A stretch of 64,000 nt of DNA from Novosphingobium barchaimii LL02 (lineage in GTDB: Bacteria > Pseudomonadota > Alphaproteobacteria > Sphingomonadales > Sphingomonadaceae), in NCBI RefSeq assembly GCF_001046635.1, contig NZ_KQ130454.1, positions 193,501 to 257,500 of the forward strand. The letters are read 5' to 3'. The notes beneath the pieces were generated by a model. That model did not search any database, was not told the DNA's origin, and saw nothing but the letters and a program-made list of their open reading frames with translations. A program made the translations under genes and the position numbers. Below are positions 45,778 through 53,801 of the stretch, one piece after another. The first letter of the stretch is position 1, and each line of letters opens with the position of its first letter.

Positions 45778-47967
45778 GTGAAAAAGATGGATATGCTGGA
45801 AGTTAGCGACGAAACCGAAGCAGCCCGCGAAAACGGAGAAACTGCGGACCTGGGTACGCAGCCCGCGCGGTACTTCAATCGTGAACTGAGCTGGCTCGCC
45901 TTCAACGAGCGGGTTCTGGCCGAAGCCTCCAATCCCGATTATCCGCTGCTGGAACGGCTGCGGTTCCTGTCGATTTCGGGCAGCAACATCGACGAGTTCC
46001 TGATGGTGCGCGTCGCCGGCCTGGCTGGGCAGGTGCGCCGCCAGATCGAGGAAATCTCGATCGATGGACTGACGCCGCAGCAGGCACTGGCCGTCACCCA
46101 CGAGAAAGTGCTGGAGCTGGAGCAAGTCCAGCAGAACTCATGGGAAGCGCTGAAAGTCCAGCTGGCCGAGGCCGGAGTCGCCGTCATAGGCGAGAACGAC
46201 CGGCTCGACCGCGAGCGTGAGCGCTGGCTGCGCGACTATTTCATCGAACACGTCATGCCGGTGATCACCCCCCAGGCGATCGACCCGGCGCACCCCTTCC
46301 CCTTCGTCGCCAACCAGGGCATCGGCGTGCTGTTCTCGCTGACCAGGGTGGCCGACGATGCCCCGGTGATGGAGATGGTGCTGATCCCGGCGCCGCTGCC
46401 GCGCTTCGTGCGCATTCCCGGCGAAAAGGCGGCGTGGATCTCGATCGAGGACATCATCTGCCGCAACACGGCGGAACTGTTCCCCGGCTTCGCCCTCAAC
46501 GGGCAGGGGGTATTCCGCATCCTGCGCGACAGCGACATCGAGATCGAGGAGGATGCCGAAGATCTGGTGCGTTATTACCGCACCGCGATCCAGCGCCGCC
46601 GCCGCGGCCTCGTCATCGTCCTGCAGCTGCAGGGAAATTTCGACCCGGCAGCGGAAGAACTGCTGCGCCGGCAGTTGGGCCTCGACAAGGCGCTCATCAT
46701 GAAGACCGAGGGCATCATCGGCTTCTCCGGCCTTTCCGCGATCTGCGACGAGGATCGCCCCGAACTCAAGTTCGAGCCGTATTCCCCGCGCTACCCCGAA
46801 CGCATTCTCGAGCATGACGGCGACATCTTCGCCGCCATTCGCGAGAAGGACATCGTCATCCAGCACCCCTACGAGAGCTTCGAGGTGGTGATCGATTATC
46901 TGCGCCAGGCCGCGCGCGACCCGGATGTGGTGGCGATCAAGCAGACGCTCTACCGTGCGGGCAAGCAGTCGGCGATCATCTCGGCGCTGATCTACGCCGC
47001 CGAGCAGGGCAAGTCCGTCACCGCCGTGGTCGAACTGAAGGCCCGGTTCGACGAGGAACAGAACCTGCTTTGGGCCAGCCAGCTGGAACGCGCGGGCGTG
47101 CAGGTGATTTACGGCTTCGTGGACTGGAAAACCCACGCCAAGGTCTCGATGGTGGTCCGCCGCGAGGGTGAGAGCTATCGCACTTACTGCCACTTCGGCA
47201 CCGGCAACTATCACCCCTTCACCGCGCGTATCTATACCGATATCTCCTATTTCACCGCCGATCCGGCCGCAGGGCGCGACGTCGGTCGGCTGTTCAACTT
47301 CATCACCGGCTACGTCGAGCCCAAGGCAACGGAAAGCCTGTCGATCTCGCCGATCTCGCTGCGCTCGACCCTGAACGAGTGCATCGACGCGGAAATCGCC
47401 AATGCCGAGGCGGGAAAGCCCGCCGCGATCTGGGCCAAGCTCAATTCGCTGACCGATCCGGGCATCATCGACCGTCTCTACGCCGCCAGCCGTGCCGGCG
47501 TGGACATCGACCTGGTGATACGCGGCATCTGCTGCCTGCGCCCCGGCATTCCCGGACTGTCCGAGAACATCATGGTCAAGTCGATCATCGGCCGCTTCCT
47601 GGAGCACGCGCGCATCTGGGCATTCGCCAACGGCGCGCACCTCCCCAATCGCCGCGCCAAGCTGTTCATCACCTCGGCCGATGGCATGAGCCGCAATCTC
47701 GACCGCCGCGTCGAAGTGCTGCTGCCGATCCGCAACAAGACGGTACACGACCAGATTCTCGACCAGGTCATGCTCGCCAATCTGATCGACACCGAACAAA
47801 GCTGGATTTGTGCGCCGGACGGAACCTACCAAAGGATCGGCCAGGTCGAGAACCCCTTCAACCTGCACCGCTATTTCATGACCAATCCGTCGCTTTCCGG
47901 GCGCGGTGCGGCACTGGACAGTGGACGAAAAGTGCCCAAGCTCTCGCTAAGACGCGGCACTATCTGA
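45778..47967 (+). CDS. ppk1: Polyphosphate kinase 1
   Basis: It reversibly makes polyphosphate from ATP at the membrane/cytosol, about 729 residues. The N-terminal domain starts ARYFNRELSWLAFNERVLAEA; the head domain has LRFLSISGSNIDEFLMVRVAGL; the two catalytic C-terminal PLD-like domains carry DPDVVAIKQTLYRAG, the phosphohistidine in DWKTHAKVSMV (about His453), GTGNYHPFTARIYTD, and the second His in RFLEHARIWAF (about His610). I chose GTG 45778 because AAGGG lies 6 nt upstream; ATG 45787 and 45793 follow without a good site. ppx follows after 44 nt. Confidence 0.97.
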   Translation: MKKMDMLEVSDETEAARENGETADLGTQPARYFNRELSWLAFNERVLAEASNPDYPLLERLRFLSISGSNIDEFLMVRVAGLAGQVRRQIEEISIDGLTPQQALAVTHEKVLELEQVQQNSWEALKVQLAEAGVAVIGENDRLDRERERWLRDYFIEHVMPVITPQAIDPAHPFPFVANQGIGVLFSLTRVADDAPVMEMVLIPAPLPRFVRIPGEKAAWISIEDIICRNTAELFPGFALNGQGVFRILRDSDIEIEEDAEDLVRYYRTAIQRRRRGLVIVLQLQGNFDPAAEELLRRQLGLDKALIMKTEGIIGFSGLSAICDEDRPELKFEPYSPRYPERILEHDGDIFAAIREKDIVIQHPYESFEVVIDYLRQAARDPDVVAIKQTLYRAGKQSAIISALIYAAEQGKSVTAVVELKARFDEEQNLLWASQLERAGVQVIYGFVDWKTHAKVSMVVRREGESYRTYCHFGTGNYHPFTARIYTDISYFTADPAAGRDVGRLFNFITGYVEPKATESLSISPISLRSTLNECIDAEIANAEAGKPAAIWAKLNSLTDPGIIDRLYAASRAGVDIDLVIRGICCLRPGIPGLSENIMVKSIIGRFLEHARIWAFANGAHLPNRRAKLFITSADGMSRNLDRRVEVLLPIRNKTVHDQILDQVMLANLIDTEQSWICAPDGTYQRIGQVENPFNLHRYFMTNPSLSGRGAALDSGRKVPKLSLRRGTI

Positions 47968-48011
47968 CATAGGCAGGGCAACTTAGGCCCTTACGGTGCG
48001 TATTGAACACA

Positions 48012-49508
48012 ATGATCGGCATTAGCCAATCCAGCGCCAAGCGCGCCATCATCGACATCGGCTCGAATACGGTCCGCCTTGTCGTATACAACGGGCCGCC
48101 GCGTGCGCCGGTCGTCGTGCTCAACGAGAAGGTCAACGCCCGGCTCGGAAAGGACCTTGGCCGTACCGGGGCGATCTCCGACAAGTCGATGCGCGCTGCA
48201 CTGGCTGCGCTGGCCCGATTCGCGGCGCTGCTACGGCTGATGGCGGTGGACAACGTGGAGTGCGTCGCCACCGCCGCCGCGCGTGACGCCGCCAACGGTC
48301 CTGAATTCCTCGATGCGGTACGCGGCTTCGGCCTTTCGCCCCGCCTGCTTTCCGGCGAGGAGGAGGCCCGCGCCAGCGCCACCGGCGTGATCGCCGCCTT
48401 CCCGGGCGCGCGCGGCGTGGTGGCCGACCTTGGCGGGGGTAGCCTCGAACTGGTTGAAGTCGACGCGCAGGGCATCCGCCCCGGCGGCATCACCCTGCCC
48501 TTCGGCACCCTACGCCTGCCCGACATGCGCGCACTGGGTCCGCAGAAATTCGCCGACGCCGTGCGCGCGGGCCTCGATGCACGGGGCTGGGATGCGGCCA
48601 GTAACCGCGCGCGCGGGCTCCCGCTATACATCGTCGGCGGTTCATGGCGCGCACTGGCGCTTCAGGCGATGCGTGTGCTGGGCTGGCCGGTGGACGATCC
48701 GCATGGCTTCGAACTTCCCGCTTCGGAAGCGCTCCACCTTGCCCGTCAATTCGCGAAGGGCAAGCCGGAGGACCCGGACCCCCGCATCTCCGGTTCGCGC
48801 CTGGCCACCCTGTCCGATGCCGCTGCCCTGATGGCGCAGACGATCGGCAACCTGCACCCTTCGCATCTGGTGTTCTCCTCATGGGGTCTGCGAGAGGGAC
48901 TGCTGCACATGCAACTGCCCGCCGCCGTTCAGCAGGAAAGCCCGATGCTGGCCAGCGTCGCCGCTTTCGCGCAAGGCGCGCGCGTTGACGCCGACGATGC
49001 CGCGCGCGTGGCCCTATGGACCGCCCCGGCCTGCAGGGGCGCCGATGACGACCGTGACCTGCGGACCGCTGCAGGCCTGCTGGCCCTTGCCGCGATGCGC
49101 ACCGAGCCCAACATGCGCACCGAGGAAGCGCTGACCTGGGCGCTGCGCAAACGCTGGATCGGCCTCGACATGCGCGGCCGCGGGATGATGGCCATGACCG
49201 TCTTCGCCAATTCGGGCCTCACCGCAGCGCCGACCGACTTTGCCCGGCTTGCCGGAAAGGCAGACCTTGACCGCGCGATCGGTTGGGGCTTGGCCGTGCG
49301 CCTCTGCCGCCGCCTGACAGGCGGCACCGCAGGGGGCATGGCGGCCTCAGAACTGAAGGTAGAAGGCGATGTGCTGGTGCTTTCGCTGGGTGCGCCGGCA
49401 CGCCCGCTTTACGGCGCGGGCAATGGCAAGGACCTCAAGGCGCTGGCCGACTGGCTGGGCCTAACCTGGCGGGTGCAGACACACGAAGGCGCCCTGATCG
49501 AAGCGTGA
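48012..49508 (+). CDS. ppx: Exopolyphosphatase / Ppx-GppA family phosphatase
   Basis: The actin-like ASKHA phosphatase trims polyphosphate and in some organisms converts pppGpp. It has 498 residues. Phosphate-binding loops: AIIDIGSNTVRLVVYNG, ATAAARDAANG, SGEEEARASATGVIAAF with the catalytic Glu, and VVADLGGGSLELVEV. The C-terminal half (about 310-498) is a degenerate HD-like helical domain (LAAMRTEPNMRTEEALTWALRKRWIGLDMRGRGMMA), as in the longer Ppx forms. It is cotranscribed with ppk1, giving paired synthesis and breakdown. The TTG nine bases upstream is a weaker start. Confidence 0.95.
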   Translation: MIGISQSSAKRAIIDIGSNTVRLVVYNGPPRAPVVVLNEKVNARLGKDLGRTGAISDKSMRAALAALARFAALLRLMAVDNVECVATAAARDAANGPEFLDAVRGFGLSPRLLSGEEEARASATGVIAAFPGARGVVADLGGGSLELVEVDAQGIRPGGITLPFGTLRLPDMRALGPQKFADAVRAGLDARGWDAASNRARGLPLYIVGGSWRALALQAMRVLGWPVDDPHGFELPASEALHLARQFAKGKPEDPDPRISGSRLATLSDAAALMAQTIGNLHPSHLVFSSWGLREGLLHMQLPAAVQQESPMLASVAAFAQGARVDADDAARVALWTAPACRGADDDRDLRTAAGLLALAAMRTEPNMRTEEALTWALRKRWIGLDMRGRGMMAMTVFANSGLTAAPTDFARLAGKADLDRAIGWGLAVRLCRRLTGGTAGGMAASELKVEGDVLVLSLGAPARPLYGAGNGKDLKALADWLGLTWRVQTHEGALIEA

Positions 49509-49509
49509 T

Positions 49510-49548
49510 ACCCCTTAGCCCCTCCCTTTCAGGGGGAGAGGGGGTAGA
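49510..49548. terminator. Hairpin between convergent ppx and virB11
   Basis: CCCCTCCC and GGGAGAGGGG-type arms around TTTCA form an imperfect stem in the 47-nt gap between the converging stops. It is probably a bidirectional terminator, although T tracts are short. Confidence 0.5.
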
Positions 49549-49555
49549 AAGTCTT

Positions 49556-50593
49556 TCAAACCAACGTGGAGCTTTGGGCGATCGCGGAAATGCCGCGTTT
49601 GCCGCCGCTGCGGTCCAATTGCACCACGATGTCGATCACCGACGCGGCATATTCCAGCGTCTCCGCCCGCGTCAGGCCGATGCCGGTCTGCATCGACATC
49701 AGCGCGATCTGCTCCAGCGCGCCGCGCGGGCTATTGGCGTGGACGGTCGAGAATGACCCCGGATGCCCGGTGTTGATGGCGCGCAGGAAGCTGACCGTCT
49801 CGGTGCCGCGCAGCTCGCCCAGCACAATGCGGTCGGGGCGCAAGCGCAGCGCCGCCTGAAGCAGGTCGTTGGCCGAAACCTTCGCCTCGCCCAGTTCGCC
49901 TTTGACCGCGATGAGGCCCACGCCATTGGCGCCCGGCAGGCGCAGCTCGGCGGTGTCCTCCACCAGCACGACGCGTTCGTGCTCAGGGATTTCCGTAAGC
50001 ATCGCGTTGAGAAACGTGGTCTTGCCGGTCGACGTACCGCCCGAAATCAGAATGGTGCGGCGGCGGCGGATGGCGTCGCGCAGGAACGCGATCGGCTCGG
50101 CCATGGGATCGGGCGTCGGCGCTTCGGCCGGCACCGTGATCGGGCCGCGATCGTAGGCGTCCAGCGGCAGTTCCAGCAGCCGGTGCCGGCGGATCGCCAG
50201 CGCCCAGTTGGCGCGCGTGGCGGGGGGGCCGACAAGCTGGATACGCGCGCCCGATTGCCCGCCGTAAGCCGGCAGCGTCGCCGAAAGCAGCGGGTGTTCG
50301 CGGTTGATCCCCTGATGGCTGATCCGCGCGACCTGCTCTGCAAGGCGCTGCAGCAGGCGGTTGTCCATCTGCGGCAATGCCACGCACTGCATACCCGAAA
50401 GCGCGGCGTCCTCGACCCAGATTTCGCCGGGGCGGTTGACGAGGATTTCGGTAACCGTCTCGCGCTCCAGCCAAGGGCGCAAAGGCGCAAGGTAAGCGTC
50501 AAGATAGACGCTGCGCGCGGCTGCGGCATCGGCGGTCACGTCAGCCACGGGCGAATGCGCCGGTTGCGGCTGCAAGGTGAGAATATCGGCCAT
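49556..50593 (-). CDS. virB11: Type IV secretion ATPase VirB11
   Basis: This hexameric traffic ATPase acts at the inner face of the membrane, 345 residues. N-terminal domain ERETVTEILVNRPGEIWVEDA; Walker A ILISGGTSTGKTTFLNAML (about residue 175); Asp box VLVEDTAELRLPGANG; Walker B RPDRIVLGELRG; His box NTGHPGSFSTVHANSPRGALEQI. It is the last gene of the compact operon, 6 nt after virB10. It would power pilus biogenesis or substrate transfer together with VirB4. No VirD4 coupling protein is in the window. Confidence 0.96.
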   Translation of the reverse strand: MADILTLQPQPAHSPVADVTADAAAARSVYLDAYLAPLRPWLERETVTEILVNRPGEIWVEDAALSGMQCVALPQMDNRLLQRLAEQVARISHQGINREHPLLSATLPAYGGQSGARIQLVGPPATRANWALAIRRHRLLELPLDAYDRGPITVPAEAPTPDPMAEPIAFLRDAIRRRRTILISGGTSTGKTTFLNAMLTEIPEHERVVLVEDTAELRLPGANGVGLIAVKGELGEAKVSANDLLQAALRLRPDRIVLGELRGTETVSFLRAINTGHPGSFSTVHANSPRGALEQIALMSMQTGIGLTRAETLEYAASVIDIVVQLDRSGGKRGISAIAQSSTLV

Positions 50594-50599
50594 GCTGCG

Positions 50600-51673
50600 T
50601 CACTGGACCTGGCTGAAGTCCAGATCCTTGGCAGTGAACACACGGATCGGCTCACCCTGGCGCACACGGATGGTCGGGCCGATCTGCGCGCCGCTCTGCA
50701 CCGCGCTCGATGCCGCCGAACCGCCGCCGGACACGATCACGTTCGAACCGCTGGACGCCAGCGTCGTCAGTCCGCCGACCACCGAAAGCAGCATCGCCGA
50801 GCCGAAACGCTCGAAGAAATGGCTGTTGACCTTGCCGGGCAAGCCCGTCTCGCCGCCAAAGGAAACGGCGGGCGAACCCAGGTTCACCGAGACTCCGTCC
50901 GGGCGGATCAGGCGCGACCAGATGACATACGCGCGCTTCTGGCCCGCCGTCAGGCCGCTCTTGTACTGGCCGATCAGGCGCGAGGAGCGCGGGACCAGTA
51001 CGCGCTTGCCGTCGAAGCTGCGCACGTCAGTCGAAACGATGGCTCGCACGTAGCCGGGCACATCAGTGTCGATCGCGGTTTCCAGCACGGCGGGGATCAG
51101 CGTGCCCTGCGTTACCGTCGTGGCCGGATCGAACGAATGGCTGGCGGCGGCGGTCGCCCCGGTGCCGCCGATGCGGGCGGCGAAATCGTCATTGGCATTG
51201 CCGCCTTTCGCCGCTTCGCCCGCAGGTCCCGGGACGGCGACGGCCGCGCCGGTGCCCACGTCGAATACCACCGTGGGGCTGGCATAAGGGTTGGCCTGGG
51301 GGACTGCCGCGGTCGCAGGCGGCGCGGCAAGTACCGGGGCGGGGGCGGGCTCGGGAAGCGGCGCCGGCATAACCGCCGGGGCGGGCGCCGGAACCACGGC
51401 GGCAGGCGCCGGGACCGGTTGCGGCGCCGGAACCGCCGGCTTGAGGCCTGCCGGATTGCGCGCCGAGTCCATCGACCACAGCGTCAACCCGCCCAGCGCC
51501 GCGACGATCAGGACACCGGCGGCAAGACCGAGGCCATCTGCCTTCTTGCGCTGGCTGACCTGCGGCAGGACGTTGCGGGTGGCCAAGTCGATGACCTGAG
51601 CACCCTCACCGTCACGCGGATCGGTTGCGTCGGCACGGGAAAAGCGTTCGCGGATCGAGGAATTCGGCGCCAT
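50600..51673 (-). CDS. virB10: Type IV secretion protein VirB10 (TrbI-like)
   Basis: It spans both membranes as the core-complex energy sensor. The 357 residues comprise a cytosolic N-terminus, one transmembrane helix (about 45-65, LGLAAGVLIVAALGGLTLWSM), a long Pro/Ala-rich periplasmic stretch (about 75-135) and a C-terminal TrbI/VirB10 beta-barrel domain (about 185-357). The domain carries VTQGTLIPAVLETAIDTDVPGYVRAIVSTDVRSFDGKRVLVPRSSRLIGQYKSG and the antenna region around NSHFFERFGSAMLLSVVGG. It lies 4 nt after virB9. The N-terminal cytosolic region is short for the family. Confidence 0.95.
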   Translation of the reverse strand: MAPNSSIRERFSRADATDPRDGEGAQVIDLATRNVLPQVSQRKKADGLGLAAGVLIVAALGGLTLWSMDSARNPAGLKPAVPAPQPVPAPAAVVPAPAPAVMPAPLPEPAPAPVLAAPPATAAVPQANPYASPTVVFDVGTGAAVAVPGPAGEAAKGGNANDDFAARIGGTGATAAASHSFDPATTVTQGTLIPAVLETAIDTDVPGYVRAIVSTDVRSFDGKRVLVPRSSRLIGQYKSGLTAGQKRAYVIWSRLIRPDGVSVNLGSPAVSFGGETGLPGKVNSHFFERFGSAMLLSVVGGLTTLASSGSNVIVSGGGSAASSAVQSGAQIGPTIRVRQGEPIRVFTAKDLDFSQVQ

Positions 51674-51677
51674 GTTT

Positions 51678-52550
51678 TCAGTTCCGCGAAGAAGTGGGTG
51701 CCGCTGTCCCGGCGGACGGCGTGGGCGAAGATGGAGTAGCAGTTGCCACGACAGGCTGGAGCGTGGGAACCGGCGTTGCCGCAGGCGCGGCCGGTGCCGG
51801 ACGCGAGGCGAGAGGCAACGAATTCACCAGTTCCGCCTTCGCCTTGCCGGAGCGCAGGACGATCGAGTTCGGCACGTCCTCCAGCACGATCGTGGCGCCG
51901 CGCACGGCGTAGTTCACCGGGCCTTCGTCGCCCTTCTCGTTGGTGACGAGGATTGCGGGAATCGCCGCCTTGTCCGGCCAGAGCAGGTAGGTCGACATGC
52001 CGTCATCATAGACGCGCGAGGGCATCAGCTTCTCGACGCCGACGCGCTTCCACGCAAAGTTGAGCGCCGCCGGGTCGGCCGGCATGCCCAGAGGATTGCC
52101 GGCGGCCAGTGCCTGTTCCGCCGGGTCGAGCGAAGCCAGCCCGCTGCCGTCCGCCGCCAGCTTCGGCTCGTCCTTGTAGGTAAAGCGCAGCATGTAGAGC
52201 GGCCTCGCCTTGGCGGTGGCGACGAGGTCGAAGAAATAGGTGTGGCGGTTGGTCACCACCGTCATGTTGGTGCGTGCCGTGCTTTCGAGCGGTTTCACGA
52301 AAAGCAGGTCTGCACGCTTGTTGGGCGTGATCTGCCAAGCCTGCGAATCGCCGACTGCGACGTTCTCGATCGCCTCGCCTTGCCCGAAGGCGATGGTCGC
52401 CTGCACGCCGGCACGGCCGTCGATACGCACGACCTCGTTGTCGCTGAAAGCATGAGCGACAAGGCGCTCATCGGCCTGCGCCGGAGCAGCCAGCGTCAGC
52501 GCGCCCAGGCTCACTGCGGCGGCAAGGTTGCGCATGGTTGCGCGGATCAT
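51678..52550 (-). CDS. virB9: Type IV secretion protein VirB9 (TrbG-like)
   Basis: This outer-membrane-side core-complex component is secreted through a signal peptide (about 1-26, ending APAQA). The 290 residues show the N-terminal lobe beginning DERLVAHAFSDNEVVRIDGRAGVQATIAFGQGEAIENVAVGD and NMTVVTNRHTYFFDL, and the C-terminal lobe LNFAWKRVGVEKLMPSRVYDDGMSTYLLWPDKAAIPAILV, the standard VirB9 layout. An Ala/Pro/Thr-rich tail of about 45 residues is extra. In typical systems a VirB7 lipoprotein binds VirB9; none is encoded nearby. The ATG overlaps the virB6 stop (ATGA). Confidence 0.94.
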   Translation of the reverse strand: MIRATMRNLAAAVSLGALTLAAPAQADERLVAHAFSDNEVVRIDGRAGVQATIAFGQGEAIENVAVGDSQAWQITPNKRADLLFVKPLESTARTNMTVVTNRHTYFFDLVATAKARPLYMLRFTYKDEPKLAADGSGLASLDPAEQALAAGNPLGMPADPAALNFAWKRVGVEKLMPSRVYDDGMSTYLLWPDKAAIPAILVTNEKGDEGPVNYAVRGATIVLEDVPNSIVLRSGKAKAELVNSLPLASRPAPAAPAATPVPTLQPVVATATPSSPTPSAGTAAPTSSRN

Positions 52551-53797
52551 CGTGTCTTCTCCTTCGCCGGCGATCTGCCGGTGTCGTTCGATGCGCGAAA
52601 GCGGCTGCCGATCCCGCGAGCGCGCGGGGCCGATTCGCCCCGCCGCAAGGGTTCGATGCCGCCGCCGACGACTTGTGTTACCACGGTTCGGCGGTCACCC
52701 GAACGAGCGCCGCTGCTCAGTCCCTGCCCCGGAGCTTCGGCCATGGCGGACGCACCTGCCGCTGCGATCACCGAAGTGCGGCCCGGATAGCTGGACGCCG
52801 CCGGGGCGGGCGCACTGGCTGGAGCCGGTGCCGCCGCCTGCCCGGAGGAGCCGGAGCGTTCCCGCTCATTATCGGCGCCCAGGCCGAAGACCTGCCAGCC
52901 CGAAACCATCGTCGCAGCCACTTTCACGACCATCACCATCAGCGCGACATGCACCGAGGCGACGAGGAAGAACGCCATTGCCCCGCGCCCATCGATCTCG
53001 CCGGCATTGGCGTTCTCGACGAGGCCGGAAATGATCGGCACCAGCAGTTCCAGCGTGATCCCGCCGCCCAGCACCACGAATAGCGGGGTAACGGCGGTCA
53101 GCACCACGCCGCGCAGCCAGCCTGCAGTCAGCCCGCGCGTGCCGCCGAACAGCGCCATGATGACGAAGATCGGCCCCAGCGCGAGCAGCACGCCCAGCGC
53201 GATACGCGCGGTGAGCAGCACGCCCACAGTTCCCAGCAGCAGCAGCAGCGCGCCCATCCACATCACGCTTTCGGGCGTGAAAAGCCCGCCTGCGCCCTTG
53301 GCCGCAACGGCGGCACCGGCAGCAGCCGCGCCGCCCCCGTCCTGTGCCGCGCCGCCAGCCTTGGAGGTGGCTTCGGAAATGTCGTTGATGGCGCCAAAGA
53401 CAATGTCGATACGGTCACCGAAAAGCTGCGTCGCCGAGCCTTTGGCACCCATCAGCACGCCGGCGATCCAGTCCGGTCCGCCCACGGCAAGGTTCCAGAC
53501 CACGCCCTGATACGCGATCCAGCTGGTGGCGAACGTCAGGACCACGCCCAGGCGCAACATACGCGGGGTGAGCGCCGAGATGCCCAGGCTGGAACGTCCG
53601 GTCAGCAGCGAGAATGCAAAAAAGGCGATGTAGAGCGTGAGCAGGATGGTAAGGACCGGACCCATCGCCCCGCCCGCGCCGAACAGGCGTCCGAACGCGG
53701 AAGCGGCCATCTCGTTGGCCACGCAGTCGACAGCGCGCAGCGCCGGGGCGACCCCGGCGGAAGCGACTTCGGTGAGCTGTTCGCAGGCGTTCGCCAT
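52547..53797 (-). CDS. virB6: Type IV secretion protein VirB6 (TrbL-like)
   Basis: This polytopic inner-membrane channel component has 416 residues. A short N-terminal segment leads into about six hydrophobic helices between residues 40 and 300 (VLTILLTLYIAFFAFSLL, LRLGVVLTFATSWIAY, MWMGALLLLLGTVGVLLTARIALGVLLALGPIFVIMALFGG, LTAVTPLFVVLGGGITLELLV, MAFFLVASVHVALMVMVVKVAATM). The conserved Trp-rich VirB6 loop R-G-L-T-A-G-W-L-R-G is present. The C-terminal 110 residues are disordered and Ser/Ala/Pro/Arg-rich. The start MANACEQLTEV lies 4 nt after virB4. Confidence 0.92.
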   Translation of the reverse strand: MANACEQLTEVASAGVAPALRAVDCVANEMAASAFGRLFGAGGAMGPVLTILLTLYIAFFAFSLLTGRSSLGISALTPRMLRLGVVLTFATSWIAYQGVVWNLAVGGPDWIAGVLMGAKGSATQLFGDRIDIVFGAINDISEATSKAGGAAQDGGGAAAAGAAVAAKGAGGLFTPESVMWMGALLLLLGTVGVLLTARIALGVLLALGPIFVIMALFGGTRGLTAGWLRGVVLTAVTPLFVVLGGGITLELLVPIISGLVENANAGEIDGRGAMAFFLVASVHVALMVMVVKVAATMVSGWQVFGLGADNERERSGSSGQAAAPAPASAPAPAASSYPGRTSVIAAAGASAMAEAPGQGLSSGARSGDRRTVVTQVVGGGIEPLRRGESAPRARGIGSRFRASNDTGRSPAKEKTR

Positions 53798-53801
53798 GAG
53801 G

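Noticed and set aside
49763-51739. 658-codon open frame antisense to virB11/virB10
   Set aside because: Arg/His/Gln-rich composition is typical of antisense GC-rich DNA, and both plus-strand ends lie inside well-recognised VirB genes.
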